From Piliocolobus tephrosceles (lineage: Eukaryota; Chordata; Mammalia; Primates; Cercopithecidae): a DNA stretch of 64,000 nt. Below are positions 32,641 to 44,716 of the stretch, piece after piece (the stretch's first letter is position 1; each line of letters opens with the position of its first letter). The position numbers and the translations under genes are program-made. A model generated the notes under the pieces. The model ran no database searches and was not told the DNA's origin. It saw nothing but the letters and a program-made list of their open reading frames with translations. The stretch covers positions 5,529,873-5,593,872 of the forward strand of contig NC_045449.1 in NCBI RefSeq assembly GCF_002776525.5, written 5' to 3'.

Positions 32641-33839
32641 GCCATTTAACTAAATTCTGAACATTAGCATATTTTTTTTTCCTTTCCCTGGAAACTCTTT
32701 GATTCCACACTGGCAGCTTCCAGAGATGTACTTACTTATGGGCATGTACAGGGTCTAATAGAGCTGAATTGCAATACCACCTCTCACCAGCAGTTGCCAC
32801 TAGGGTACCCAATTCCTACAGTTCTGTAATTCTCTATTTCAAATCTGCAGCACATTAAGTGCGTGCCAGGGGCCAGGTACTGCACAGGCTGCTGGGTTAC
32901 AAAAATAAGTTAGATACAGTTTGGTACGGGTAAATTCAAGGCTCCAATGAAATGACCCATGTGCAGACTGACTTCTGGCTTTGACGAAACAGAATAGGCT
33001 GATGCTCATTCTACTTTGGTTCTGCTGCTGGGGACAACACAGGCTCTATCCCTCTGTCTTCCTCCCCCATCATCCTGAAGTTCGGGTCACCTCCTAAACC
33101 AAGACCTTGCTGAAACCTCAGCTACATGACATCATTTTCTGGTGTCATCTGAAAGAAGGAGAGTCTCCGTTCTGGAAAAGCTCCCTTGGGATTTTTCTGA
33201 CAGGTGGTGGAAAATAACAATTCCTCTCACCTTTAGATTGTACCCTCCAAATCCTGCAATAGGTCTCTGTCTTGCTGGAGTTTCCCCACAACCCTGAGAA
33301 CTGGGTATTATTATCTACATTTTACAGTTGAGAAAGCTAAAGGTCAAAGGGACAAAGGGATGTTCCCAAGTTTTTGTTGGTTACTAAGCTACTGCCTCTC
33401 ACCTCCAGGCTTGCCTTTCCACACTCAGCTCTGCAACCTGCAGCTGAGAGTAGGAATGGCATTTTTACTTAGCCAGCGGGTTTCCTATTGGGTTTTGTCA
33501 TTAGGGGGCACTAGAGGGATGCTGGGAGGCAGGAAGAGGGAGAAGAGCTGTGGAACTTCCTGTTTTGCTTGTTGCCCCTGTAAGTGGTCTGGCCTGAGAT
33601 CCCAGTCTCTTGGGACCTTACAGTTTCTATGATGTGGCCACTTTTTGGTCCAGCTGCCCACACTTGCTACACATCCCTTGGGCTGGTCCTCCAGGCCCTG
33701 GGATACCCTTCAAAGGATTGGGGGTGCGCTCTTCTCCCACAGCAGCTTGGAAAGTACCATAAATCCACTTGTTCTCTTAATTTGTGAAACCTCCTGGACT
33801 TGTCGTGAAGAGCTCCTCAGAAACACCCTCCTCATTACA
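32641..33839. other. Non-coding, mostly unique; short MIR piece
   Basis: A MIR core remnant lies at about 33285-33350 (ATTATTATCTACATTTTACA). No gene. Frames at 33360-33632 and 33584-33851 have no recognisable domain. Confidence 0.5.
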
Positions 33840-34215
33840 ATGTTAAATTAAAATTTAGTAGATGAGGCACATAGCAGAATAAACTTTCAATTAAAATATA
33901 CACACTGCGATGGTGAAGGGAGACTGGAGAGAACTTGCCGGCATCTTTGCCGCAAATGTGCTCGAGATTTAATTTTACTGTGACATCTCCTTGGAATTAC
34001 ACTGCTAATTGATCACATTGTGTCTGTCTGTTATTTAAACTTTCAATAAAACTGAGATTAATGGAAGGTGTAATCCTCCCGGGCAGAACAAATATTCCCA
34101 TTGCTCATGTCAGGTACAGAAATGGAAATGCTCTGCTAACAGCTTTTTGCATTCAATCTGCGCACATGAAGTTAATCATGAAAAATGCAGTGATTCTTTA
34201 ATTACTTGAATGAAA
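33840..34215. promoter_or_regulatory. Strong candidate conserved non-coding element (enhancer-like)
   Basis: About 375 bp of AT-rich, repeat-free sequence with many homeodomain cores: TTTCAATTAAAATA (~33887), GAGATTTAATTTTAC (~33965), CTGCTAATTGATCAC (~34004), GAGATTAATGG (~34052), AAGTTAATCATG (~34170) and TTTAATTACTTG (~34197). It also has AACAAATATTCCCATTG near 34088 and a GCCGCAAATGTG block. The density of intact TAAT motifs and lack of decay suggest constraint; conservation not tested. Confidence 0.5.
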
Positions 34216-34599
34216 TTTTTTCTGCCTGCCCCATTTCTCACCCAAAATAGCTGCCCTTGTCGGAGGCTCGAGTGAAGTGGCTGAGAGGCAGAGCCAGGTT
34301 TCAGGGGCTGGGGCTCAGGACGGGCTGGTGATATGGCTGGTGCCTGTATCTGAGGACAGTGTCCACCACCCCTGAGAATCAGGGTGCCTGTCAGATGGGA
34401 TAGAACTGGGAAGGAATGAAACCCAGCTACTACAGGGGCCAAGGGAACCCACCATCAAATTGTAATTTTGGCAAGAGTTTCTGTGGTAAGCCATGGGGAA
34501 AAGGGTTTGTCTCTGAGACTCCTATGTGGGAAGTAACAGGTGCTGAATCTAGAAGCCACCAAAAAAGAAATCTAGTTCTAGCTCAGGTGGGAGGCAGGG
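34216..34599. other. Non-coding, unique
   Basis: No gene or recognised repeat. Confidence 0.5.
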
Positions 34600-34810
34600 T
34601 AGTATAGCAGTTAAGAGCATCCCAGTTCTACTATTTATGAATCAGTGACCTTGGACAAGTTACTTAAATTTGCCTTGTTTGTTTCCCCTCCTGTAGATGA
34701 AAATGGTGTCTTAAAGTGTTGTGTTTTATGTTGCTGACATATGCAAAACACCCAGAATGGGGCCCAGCCCATGCTGTGCAAGTGTTGGCTGTTATCATTA
34801 CTATGCCCTC
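34600..34810 (-). repeat. MIR SINE (antisense)
   Basis: AGTATAGCAGTTAAGAGCAT, CAGTGACCTTGGACAAGTTA, CTGTAGATGAAAATGG, then AAGTGTTGGCTGTTATCATT. Confidence 0.84.
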
Positions 34811-34854
34811 AGCTGAAGCTCTGTCTTCTCCACCAGCATCTCCTGTTCAACAGT

Positions 34855-35050
34855 ATTTAAGGACAGGCTTTGGAGTCAGTTCCTAGGGCCTTGATTCCTA
34901 GGTCTTCCCAGATTCCTATATCTCCAAGCTGCAGTTTTCTTTACTGTAGCTTAGAGATGCTATTACTTGCCTCCTAGGGTTGTTGTAAAGATGAAATATG
35001 TGTAGAGTCCTCAGAATGCAGAAAACACTTAATACGTTGCTATCACAATC
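34855..35050 (-). repeat. MIR SINE (antisense)
   Basis: ACAGGCTTTGGAGTCAGTTC, CTGCAGTTTTCTTTACTGTA, CTCCTAGGGTTGTTGTAAAG, AACACTTAATACGTTGCTAT. Confidence 0.8.
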
Positions 35051-35682
35051 ACATTGTTTCCATCCGGGCCCGGCAGAACCCATCCAACTCCCAGTATGAG
35101 CATGGGGAAAACCCCGCGCCAGGTTTGGTTGTGATTGATCTTCCGGTAGCCTCTATCCATTTGAGTTCCTTGAACTAGGTCTGGATAACTGGGCCACGCT
35201 GAAGTCAGTTCCCTCTAACCTATGACAGCCCTTCTGATTCTTGAAACTGGTGCTCCTGTTCCCCCAAATCTTCCCTTCCCCAGGAGGACCACTCCTAGCT
35301 CCATTGAATGTCCCTCCAACGCAGTGGATTCTGGTTGTTCATTTACCTTAGGCCACCCTCCTTTGACCAAGCCTGGTTGGCCACATATGTCCCTTTGAGA
35401 GTGTGGGGGACTCAGTACCTCAGATGGAGTCTGGAGCAGTGTAAAGGAGAGTGACATGGCCACCACCCGTACTCTGGACCCCCTGCTTCTATTGATGTGG
35501 TCCAGATAGCATTTATTTCTTGGTAACCATATCACACTGCTAATTCCATGAAATTAGAGTTCACTACTATTTTCTCAATTATTTTCTATGCCTGTTGATG
35601 CATGAATCATGTTCTTTGCATCCCGTGCCAACATAGCCAGATTTCTGCACTCAAGGGTAGGTCTTTACTTTGCTCTTCATAG
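35051..35682. other. Non-coding, unique
   Basis: No gene. The minus frame 35215-35535 (106 codons) is not recognised. Confidence 0.5.
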
Positions 35683-35692
35683 ACTTTCTTAC

Positions 35693-35977
35693 CTTTTTTT
35701 TTTTGAGACTGAGTCTTGCTCTGTCGTCCAAGCTGGAGTGCAGTGGTGCCGTCTTGGCTCACTGGAACCTCTGCCTCCTAGGTTCAAGTGCCTCAGCCTC
35801 CCAAGTATCTGGGACTACAGGCGCCCGCCACCATGCCCAACTAATTTTTGTATTTTTAGTAGAGATGGAGTTTCACTGTGTTGGTCAGGTTGGTCTCGAA
35901 CTTCTGCCTTCGGGTGATCCACCTGCCTCGGCCTCCAAAGTGCTGAGATTACAGGCGTGAGCCACTGTGCCTGGCCA
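35693..35977 (-). repeat. AluS-like
   Basis: Reverse Alu lacking about 10-15 bp in the right arm (GGTTCAAGTGCCTCAGCC). Site ACTTYCTTAC at 35683-35692 and 35978-35987. Confidence 0.96.
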
Positions 35978-36312
35978 ACTTCCTTACATTCTTACGTGGT
36001 GTTATTACTTGGGCTCTGGGTTCTGACATCCGTCACGTGAATGTCATGTTTTTCAAATTTTTGACAAGCATGACATTAAACCTTTCTATACAGATGAGAA
36101 AAACAAGACCTAGATTTGAAGGCGGGGGTTTGCTTTGGGGTACACAGCAAGGTGACCAGAGAATCAGGATCGAAAACCCAGTTTTTCCAAATCTAAGTTC
36201 AGGAATCAGGGAAGTTCACAGTCAGGTGGGGAGGAAGGAATGGTATAGGGCACCCAAATAGCTCTCCCAAGTCCTCAAGTGTGAGAGCACATCCTCTGCC
36301 ATATTTCTTTTT

Positions 36313-36615
36313 CTTTCTTTCTTTTTTTTTTTTTTTGAGACAGAGTCTTGCTCTGTCACCCATGTCACCCAGGCTGTCACCCAGTTATAGCTCACTGTAA
36401 CCACAAACTGCCAGGCTGGAGTGATCCTCCCACCTCAGCCTCCGGAGTAGCTGGGTTTATAGGTGTGCATATACTTGGCTAATTTTAAATTTTCGTGCAG
36501 AGACGAGGCCTTGCTATAATGCCCAGGCTGGTCTCAAATTCCTAGGCTCAAGCAATCCTCCTGCCTTGGCCTCCCAAAGTGCTGGGATGACAGGTGTGAG
36601 CCACCACGCCTGACC
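36313..36615 (-). repeat. AluJ-like with rearranged head
   Basis: Reverse old Alu. The TGTCACCCA phrase is present three times in a row (36352-36383) in place of the usual single copy, and the following GGAGTGCAGTGG block is disrupted. Diverged duplicated site CTCTGCYRTRTTTCT on both sides. Confidence 0.93.
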
Positions 36616-37374
36616 ACTCTGCTGTGTTTCTGACGGGAGGCTAGCTGTCCACTCCCTTTGGGAATGAGCCCAATACGAGCCCAATGGGGGAGGGGAAGCT
36701 CAATGTCCCTTGTCCTGCACCTCCCCATTCCACAAGATAACGTCCTTAATTGTTAAAATGTTATTCCTTAAATTGGGCTGAAATCAGCTTTGTATGACCT
36801 CTGTGGTTTCCAGAACTTTCAGTGATTTTGTTATTGTAAGCGATAGAGACCCACTTAAGCTAACTCAATCACAGGGTTTTCATGAGGGTAAAAGAGGGAT
36901 CTGTGTTTCTTCCCACGCTTGCTCTCGCTCTCTCAGCGGGTCTGCTTCTTGCTGCTTCTGTCCTGTTCTCTTTCTTGCAGACTTATTCCGCCCTGTGCTC
37001 ACTCCTGTCTCCCACACCCCTCTACTCTGCCCCAGCACGACAGTTCCTTCCAGCTGCAGCCTCCACCACTACGTGGCAACGTTCCTCTGGGTCTCTTAGT
37101 TCACATTCTTGCCATGAAATCGAATTAGCAAGCGCCTTAGCCCAGGTTCTCTAGAAAACAGAACTGGAGGCAAAAGCTTACATGTTATTGGGAAGTGCAG
37201 TCTCAGGGAAGCAGGGGTGAGGGGAAGAGGGAGTGAGGCACAAACAAGGGAGAGCAAATGCAGGAGAGTGTGTTGCTAAGCTGGCTGCAGCTGCCTAACA
37301 GCTGATTTCTCGGCATTGCATGACATCTTCAGAGAGGCCATGTGAAACTGCAGCATCTGTGGTCTGTCCAGGCT
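36616..37374. other. Non-coding, old repeat-like in part
   Basis: No gene. 37138-37300 (GGTTCTCTAGAAAACAGAAC, TTATTGGGAAGTGCAGTCTC) looks like an old interspersed repeat of undecided family. Plus-strand frames at 36794-37154 overlap in three frames without a recognisable protein. Confidence 0.5.
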
Positions 37375-37605
37375 GATGGTTCTCAGTCGGGGTGATTTTG
37401 CTCCCCAGGGAACACTGGACAACATCTAGAGACGTTTTTGATGGCCATGTCTAGGAGGAGGACAGTGGCATTGGGTGATATTGTGGGCAGAGGCCAGAGA
37501 TGCTGCTAAACATCCTCCAGGGCACAGCATCTCCGGCTTGAACAAAGAATCATCTGGTCCACGATATTGGCAGTGCTGAGACTGAGAAGCACTGATCTAG
37601 GCTGG
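37375..37605 (+). mobile_element. hAT-Charlie-type MITE
   Basis: GATGGTTCTCAGTCGGGGTG, TTTTGCTCCCCAGGGAACAC, AACATCTAGAGACG, TGCTGCTAAACATCCTCCAG, and the complementary end GAGACTGAGAAGCACTGATC. Length near 230 bp and TGGTTCTCA termini fit the MER-type Charlie derivatives; the exact family is not assigned. Confidence 0.78.
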
Positions 37606-39427
37606 ACTCTTAGGGGAGGAAGGGTAAGAATTTACCTGTGGGCTCCCATATCCTACTGGTTAAAATTTGCTCCAAGGGATGTGAATTCCTCACTTTTCTG
37701 GGTTGTTTGTAACGTGAGCTTCAGTTGGGTCCCCTGGTGTCTCTTGTCTCCATAGCAACAAGGACATCCTGAGGTGGGAGGCAAGAGGCTTGGAGCAGGC
37801 ATGGGGTGAGGTGGCGATGAGGGTGTTCAGCAAGTCCCCAGGCTGCTGCAGGGGTAGAGCAACCCCCCACAGCAACCTGACAGTGACTGTGACTCAACTG
37901 TAAGACCACAGGAATGGGACAAGCCACGGCTCCAGCCATTCCAGCTAGAAATGAAATGTGCAGATCTGGGGCGGCTCATACACTGAATGCTATACAGACT
38001 CATCTTTTTTGAGCCAAGGTCTCTAAGACATGGTTTTCTGGCCCTCCTAGGGACTATCTGGTATCCCTCCAGGTGCCCACCCCAGGCCAGTTAGCCAGGG
38101 CTATATGTGGGCTAAGGTGGCGAGGTTCGTGGGGTAGGAAACATAGCTGCTTATTCATGAGAAACTGTGAGTAGAAAAGATCTAATTAGAGTGAGAATGA
38201 GTGGCACTGGTAGTGATGAACATCTCAGACACACTGCACTTAGAAAATCTACCTGAAATCCTTTGTGGAAAGAGGTGGGTATGAGCAGTGGTGTGCTAGT
38301 AAATGTTAACAACTGCTCTTTTGGAGGTAGGTCAGGAGATGCCTGGCTTTGTATGTGCATCACTTTTTGTGGTATAAATGCTCCTATTGTGGCCATTTTC
38401 AGCTACCAATGGCTTAACAATCAGCTTGTAACTTTTCTGAAAATTCAACAATTGGTTCTTGAGAGCCAGTGTAAGCTGGCTGTATAGTCAGCCTGGTATA
38501 AGTAAATAAGTTAATTACAAATGAACAGCTTAGCATGATGGAAAACACAGTTGTGAAATATCGCAGACCTGTCTCTCCTCCAGCATAGCCTTCTCTCCAA
38601 TTCTGAGCGGTCTGATCATCCTGTACTCATTCCTTCAGAGAAGGGGTGTGTCAGAAAGGAAAGGGTCGTGAATTCTCTTCCTGAATTTCATGTTCTAAAA
38701 TAACAGTATTAGACAGAACAAAAAGCTCCTTTGAACAGTCAGACAAAAATGTTTAAGACCGGGAGATTGAGAAGAGTAACCACCATCTGGGCTACTCTTG
38801 GAAGAGCAAAGATTCTAAACGCTAAGGAAGAAAAGAACACAGGAGTGGAGGAAAAGCTGAGAGTGTAGTTCCCTGTGCATCCCAGGGGGAGCAATCTGGT
38901 CTCTACCTCCTGGGCAGAGCCCTGGGGAGGCAGAATGACCCAAGAGAAGTTTGCGGGATCTGGGAGCAGAGAGGACCCGTGCCCCACTCTCTGAGGGGAA
39001 CCCCAGGGAAGCTTAGAGAAAGAGGTTATCGACAAGATGGGGCCACGGTCTATCTGTAAAAATCCTGTTCTCCGTTGTGGCGCAGAAGCAGCTGAATGAG
39101 TGCTGGGTTTTCAGACAAGCTGCAGAAATACAGGAGGGAGCCTGAAGACCTGAAAGAGCCAGGTGAGAGACCTGCAAGGGGCAGAGAGGATGACGGGCAT
39201 TTCAGGGGATGCTCGTGTGGACGGATGACATTGAGCACCCAATTGACTTCGAGCTATATAGGAACGTGGCCACAACCCCAGGGAAAGGAGGGGGTCTCCA
39301 ACTTGACTGAGATTGGTTTATGCCACCCTAGCAGAAGCTTGAAATAAAATAAAGTTGCAAAGAATTTTGTTTTTTTCACACTGAAATTTGTGGACCGTGA
39401 TTGAAATTCAAGCCCTTTGCTTTAGAC
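37606..39427. other. Non-coding, mostly unique
   Basis: No gene. 38270-38500 (GGTGTGCTAGTAAATGTTAAC, GCTCTTTTGGAGGTAGGTCA) may be a diverged DNA transposon. Minus frame 38739-39035 has no recognisable domain. Confidence 0.5.
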
Positions 39428-39620
39428 TAGGGATCAGTAAAGTTTTTCTGTAAAGGGTCAGAGAGTAAATATTGTAGGCTTTGAGGGTCATAGATGACCT
39501 TCTTCCTCTTTTTTCCCCCTCCCCTTCCTCCTTCTCCTCCACCTTCTTCCTTTTGTTGCAACCGTTTAAAAATGTAAAAACCATTCTTAGCTGGAAAATG
39601 TCCCCTCAATGCCTGTCCTC
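39428..39620 (+). mobile_element. MER20-like (hAT-Charlie) with pyrimidine insertion
   Basis: GGGATCAGTAAAGTTTTTCT, GTAAAGGGTCAGAGAGTAAA, TATTGTAGGCTTTGAGGGTC are MER20 landmarks, then a CT-rich expansion at 39498-39555 and GCAACCGTTTAAAAATGTAA. Confidence 0.82.
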
Positions 39621-40551
39621 CTCCCGCTGCTCCCGATCCACAGAGCTGCTATCTGAATGAGGTTTTCCGCTGGCAACACTATTAGATTTTAGAAAGCCAG
39701 GAAGATTCTGCTGCAATGAGATTCAGTTAGTACAACATGTATTCGCTTACCAGGAGGATAACGCTCTTTCTCTGGCCACAGGCCACATGAAGAAGCCTGC
39801 ATCTGGCTGTTGAAGGAATCTTCAGCACGGCCCAAGTCTGCTGTTTCTTCCATCTTTGGTTAAAACAGGGGCACATTTCCCTCACCCCCAGGGGACCAAA
39901 TCCTCTCCCCAGGTCTACTTGCTCCACTCAGTGCCTTCTCTCTCCCTGTCCCTGCCTTCGGAAGATCATCTTCCAGGACCCAGCAGCCCTGAGAACTCAC
40001 GACAGGGCGTGGCTATGGCCGGATGAAAGGTTACTTATGGTTTTGCGTAAATGGACTTCTAGGCGGCTGGTTTCAGAAGCCCTCAGTGGGAAAACCAGTC
40101 AGCCCAGTGCTTTTTAAATTCATTTTCCTTAGTTTCTTGATTTAATTTTGAAAGGCAACCCATGGACCCAGATGGAGAGAGAGACCACACGGCGGAGGAG
40201 CTGTCTGGGTTGCCGCGTCATCCTGATGGTGATGTGAGCCACCAGTCTCCAGCACATCCTCAGAGCACTGCCCGGGAGAAGGTGCCAGGGCAGGATATGA
40301 AACCGACTTCTGAGAGGGAGGTGGGGCTGGCCAGGCTGCTCTGTAGTGGGGACCCAGAGGCAGCTCCAGTGACAGGCAGGTCTGTTCTGCACATGAATAA
40401 CTGAGGAACTGAGAACATCTGACCTGGACTGGGTCTCCTGAGGCTGTGGTAAGATTCTGGGGCTGAGGATGCCCAGATTGCTGCTTCTGAAGACTCGGCA
40501 GCTGCATCATGCTGCAGGCTGAGCCCTGACCCTGGCCTCAATGAGGACCTT
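39621..40551. other. Non-coding, unique
   Basis: No gene. Minus frame 40142-40510 (122 codons) is not recognised. Confidence 0.5.
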
Positions 40552-40564
40552 GGTCCTGGCTATC

Positions 40565-40895
40565 TTTCTAAAAAATTTTTAAATTAATTATTATCATTAT
40601 CATTTTTTTGAAAGATGGAGTCTCACTCTGTCACCCAGGCTGGACTGCAGCAGTGCAATCTTGGCTCACTGCAACCTCCGCCTCCCAGGTTCAAGCCATT
40701 CTCCTGCCTCAGCCTCCTGAGTAGCTGGGATTACAGGCGCCCACCACCACGCACGGCTAATTTTTGTATTTTTAGTAGAGACGGGGGTTTCATCATATTG
40801 CCCAGGCTAGTCTCGAACTCCCAACCTCAGGTGATCCACCTGCCTCAGCCTCCCAAAGTGTTGGGATTACAGGCGTGAGCCACCTCGCCTGGCCC
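40565..40895 (-). repeat. AluS-like with 13-bp target-site duplication
   Basis: Reverse Alu with a degraded AT-rich tail (40565-40613). Site GGTCCTGGCTATC at 40552-40564 and 40896-40908, identical. Confidence 0.97.
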
Positions 40896-40908
40896 GGTCC
40901 TGGCTATC

Positions 40909-41829
40909 AAAGGAGCCCCAGTCTATCCACAGGTAGCCCCGAGATATCCTCCGGCCCCTAGTGACCCCTGCAGGTTAGGTCACAAACGTGTGAGATCTCA
41001 GATGACTATATGGGGCCAAGTTACCTGCTTTGAATAGAATTCAGAGCTGTTTCCTCCAATTTGAGAAAATGGACAGGTTGGGAGCATTGTCTTTATATGC
41101 AAAAGACAATGTATTGGAAGGAAGCTAAGAAGTTTCTTCTCAAATTGGGAGGACGGCAGTCCTGGCATCTTCATTTTATTTTTAGGATATTTTCTGCAAA
41201 GGAAGGGAGTGGGGAGTGAGGGGGAAAGCCCAATTCGTGCCCTCTTCAATTTTGAAACCATTAAACCTCAGGCAACGAGTGAGAATCAGTCAATCAACAA
41301 GCAGCCTGTCAACTCATCAGTGCTTATGTACTTAACACCAGTGCGTTGGAGCACAATTCCAGCTCTTCGGGGACATGGATGGCCAAGTTGGGGCCCTGCT
41401 TTGGGGGAGTTTCAGTGAAGTTGGCCAGTGCAACGCAGGATGTGGACATGCTTACAAAAGTCTGTAACCATAGGCTGGGCATTTCAGGGGGTGATCCAAA
41501 TGCTAGATTGGAATGGTCAGTGAAGGCTGCAAGGTGTGACTGCCGAGCTCACCTTGCCTCAGGTGGATAAACACATTTGACGTTGGTAAGCCCTGTTTGT
41601 CCACAGTTCCTGTGGATGCTCTGGGCCCGTGGACTCTGGAGCTTGCTAGCAAAGGCCTCAGGGACACTTATACTGAGCTGCTTGTCCTCACCATGCTCTG
41701 GTGACCCAGCTTTCTAGCCCTCCCACCGCGAGCTGCCTTGCAAGGGTTCATGCACCTTTGTAAATGCATCCTTTTTTGGAGTGAACCTCCAACCTCAGAC
41801 TCCTCTGTTGATGATATCCTTCCCCTAAG
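40909..41829. other. Non-coding, unique
   Basis: No gene or recognised repeat, apart from a possible weak start of L2 from about 41590. Confidence 0.5.
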
Positions 41830-41972
41830 GGATCTTTCTAAAATAGATTTGACCATGTCGTTCTACTGCTTAAAAGCCTTCAATGAATCCCAGTTGGGTT
41901 TACTGTAAATCAGATCTCTTTATCTTTGTTCTTCCTGCCAAGCTGCTCTCCATCCCGGCATGGGCATGCACG

Positions 41973-42019
<47 letters not shown>

Positions 42020-42305
42020 CAAATACATTAGCAGACAAATTCTCTTGCGTTTCTCCTCACCTTTATGTGTTCCCTCCATCTGGAGCACCCTGGCACATCT
42101 TTCCCTTGGGATGTCTGGTCAACCCCTGTCCCTCTGATCAGCAGTGATGGTCTTCTCCAGGCCACACTCCTCCCACACTTACCTCTCATCATCTGGCAAA
42201 CATCCACTCCTCTCTCAGGCTCCAGTTCTCATGTCAGTTTCTCTGTGACTCTGCCATGTTGCCCTAGGTCTTCTTTTTTCGATGTCCCTCTAAATTCTGG
42301 ATACA
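41830..42305 (+). repeat. L2 (3' half) containing (CA)n
   Basis: GATCTTTCTAAAATAGATTTG, CTACTGCTTAAAAGCCTTCA, then CCCTCCATCTGGAGCACCC, CCTCTCTCAGGCTCCAGTTC follow L2. A (CA)n microsatellite of about 21 units sits inside at 41976-42017. Confidence 0.75.
41976..42017. repeat. (CA)n microsatellite
   Basis: Uninterrupted CA dinucleotides, about 21 units, within the L2. Likely polymorphic; Z-DNA potential. Confidence 0.97.
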
Positions 42306-42369
42306 TCTCCCAAATAGAAACTTTTTAACAATTAAACATTAAATTGACATTTCCCATTTTTCCCATTGT

Positions 42370-42795
42370 TACCAGAAGAGTTCACACACCCTTTAACCCA
42401 GCATCCCCTTTGGGTACTCTGCTCGTAAAAGTAAAAATGCCAGTACTTAAGGACAGTAGAACAAGAACATTTTTTCCTCCCATGTTTGGCACAATGAAGT
42501 GGCACAATATTGAAACGTACCAAATAAGAGTGCAATTGACTAAATTATGACACATCCACGGTATGGAATACTATGCAGCTGTTAAAAAGAATGAGTTAGA
42601 TTTCTGTGGAAGGATAGTAGCATATTGTTAAGTATAACAGTTTGCTAAGTAAGGTGAATGGTATAATCATGTATTTGTAAAAAGCAAAACAAAGTAAAGC
42701 CAAAACTCGAACCTGTCGTTGTGTGTTTGTCTATGAACAGAGAAAGGGAAGTGAGGATGCACATCAGACTTAGCATTGGCAATCTTGGGGAATGA
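42370..42795 (+). mobile_element. Old L1 (L1ME-like) 3' region
   Basis: CACCCTTTAACCCAGCATCC, GACTAAATTATGACACATCC, GGTATGGAATACTATGCAGC, TGTTAAAAAGAATGAG, GTATAATCATGTATTTG are the forward ORF2-end landmarks of old L1s. Confidence 0.78.
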
Positions 42796-43306
42796 GTTGT
42801 AAAATTGATAGACAGGAAAGAATTATTCTGTCTTTATATAACTGTGTATTCTTTGACTGTGCCCTATTTGGGACTCATTCAGCTTCTCAAATCTGGAGGT
42901 TTACATCTTTTGCCAAATTTGGCAAGTTTTCGGCCATTTTAAAAGTTATTTTTCAGCCTGTCCCTTTTTACCTATTCCTCTGGGACTCTGATGACATGCA
43001 TGTTGGTTCTTTTGTTACAGTTTCATGTGCCCCTGAGGTTCTGTTAATTTTTTTTCAGTGTATTTTAACTCTGTTGTTCAGATCGGGTAATTTATATTGC
43101 ACTGTATTCACGTCCTGATGATTTCCTCTATCTCCTTCGTTCTGTTATTGATTCCATCCATTGAGTCTTTTATTTTGGTTACTCTATTTTCAATTCTAAA
43201 CTTTTCACTTGGTTCTTATTTTTATATCTTCTATTTCTTTTTTGAGACTTTCTATTTCTTTGCTGAGACTTTCTATTTTTTTTCATTTTTTTCCATTGTG
43301 TGTGTA

Positions 43307-43570
43307 TTTTAAAAAGCTTTATTTTTGAGATATAGTTCACGTGTCATACAATTTGCCCATTTAAAAGTGTATGAGTCAATGGTTCTTAGTAGGTTCAGTG
43401 AGCTTTGCAACCGTCACAACAATTTTAGACTATTCTCATCATGTAAAAAAGAACCTCCATAACCGTCAGCAGTCACTCCCCATTTCTCTTCTCCCCACCT
43501 CACCTGTCCTCTTCCCAACCCCAGGCAATCACTTACCTAATTTCTGTGTCTATGGATCTGCCTATTCTAT
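43307..43570 (-). mobile_element. L1M 3' UTR fragment inserted in the older L1
   Basis: TTGAGATATAGTTCACGTGT through CAGTCACTCCCCATTTCTC to CTGTGTCTATGGATCTGCC. Flanked by TTCCATTGTGTGTGTA (43291-43306) and TTCCAGTGTGTTTGTA (43571-43586), a 16-bp duplication with two mismatches. Confidence 0.82.
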
Positions 43571-43672
43571 TTCCAGTGTGTTTGTAATTGCTCATTGAAG
43601 TATTGTTATGGTGACTGATTTGAAATACTGGTCAGCCAGTTCCAGCATATCTGTTAGATCAGTGTTACCATC

Positions 43673-44031
43673 TGTATTTGTTTCCTAGGGCTGTTGTTGC
43701 AAAGTACCACAAACTGGTAGCTAAACACGACAGGACTTCTCTCATGGTTCTGGAGGCAGTTAGCAACCCTTGGCATTCCTTGACTTGTACATGCACCATT
43801 CCAACCTTTGCCTTTGTCTCCACATGTCATTCTGTGTATCTGTCTGTCTCTGTGTCTCTTTTTACAAAGAAAATATCATGTTGGATTAAGGACCTACCCT
43901 ACTCCACTATGACCTCATCTTGACTAATTACTTCTTCAAAGACCTTATTTCTAAATAGGGTCACATTCTGTGGTACTGGAGGTTAGGACTTCAACAAATT
44001 TTTTGAGAGGAACACAGTGCAATCCATAATG
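43673..44031 (-). mobile_element. MLT1-type LTR (antisense), nested
   Basis: TGTATTTGTTTCCTAGGGCT, AAAGTACCACAAACTGGTAG, CATGTTGGATTAAGGACC, CTATGACCTCATCTTGAC, GGTTAGGACTTCAACAAAT, AATCCATAATG in the antisense order of an MLT1-class LTR. Confidence 0.8.
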
Positions 44032-44148
44032 CTGATTATCTTTCTGGGTTTTTTGTTGTCATTCAGTTTGAGATCTTCCTATTTCTCAAACACTGAGCAA
44101 TTTTTGATTGAAGCTTAGACTATTTGAGTGTTATGTTATGACACTCTC

Positions 44149-44490
44149 TTGGTTTGTTTCCTGCTGCTACAATAGAATGCTACAGAATGGGTAATTTGTA
44201 ATGAATAGAAATTTGTTTTCTCACATTTCAGGCTGAGAAGTCCAAGATTGAGGGGCTGACATCTGGTGAGGGCCTTCTTGCTGTGTCATCCCATGGTGGA
44301 AGGCAGAAGGCAGAGAGAGAGAGAGAGAGACCTCTTTTTAAAGGAACCTACTCCTGAGATGATGGCATTAATCCATTCGCTCTACCCTCATGGCCTAACC
44401 ACATCTCATGAGGCCCCACCTCCCACCATTGTTGAATTGGGGATTAAGTTCCCAACACATGCTTTTGGGAGGACATATTGAAACCATAGC
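44149..44490 (-). mobile_element. MaLR LTR (MLT1/MST class, antisense), nested
   Basis: GGTTTGTTTCCTGCTGCTAC, GGGTAATTTGTAATGAATAG, CATGGTGGAAGGCAGAAGG, CACATCTCATGAGGCCCCAC, GGACATATTGAAACCATAGC. A short (GA)n lies at 44312-44330. The host L1 text is continuous across it. Confidence 0.8.
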
Positions 44491-44716
44491 TGAGACTCCA
44501 GATCTTATCTAAATCTTTGATTTTATCTGGATCTCTCCAATACCATTCCAGCAGTGGAGGGAGACCCGGCTTTGTTACTGCTAGATGGGAGTTGCATTTC
44601 AGGTTTCATACTTGGCTTCCATTGACACCAGAATTGGTAGTACTCTTTATTACTTGGGAATAGGGTAGAATTTCTGGTTTCCCACTAGAACTCCACTGAT
44701 ATCTCCCTGGCTCTGT

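Noticed and set aside
36794..37154. Overlapping plus frames as an exon
   Set aside because: Three frames open together in a CT-rich stretch, no domain and no strong splice context.
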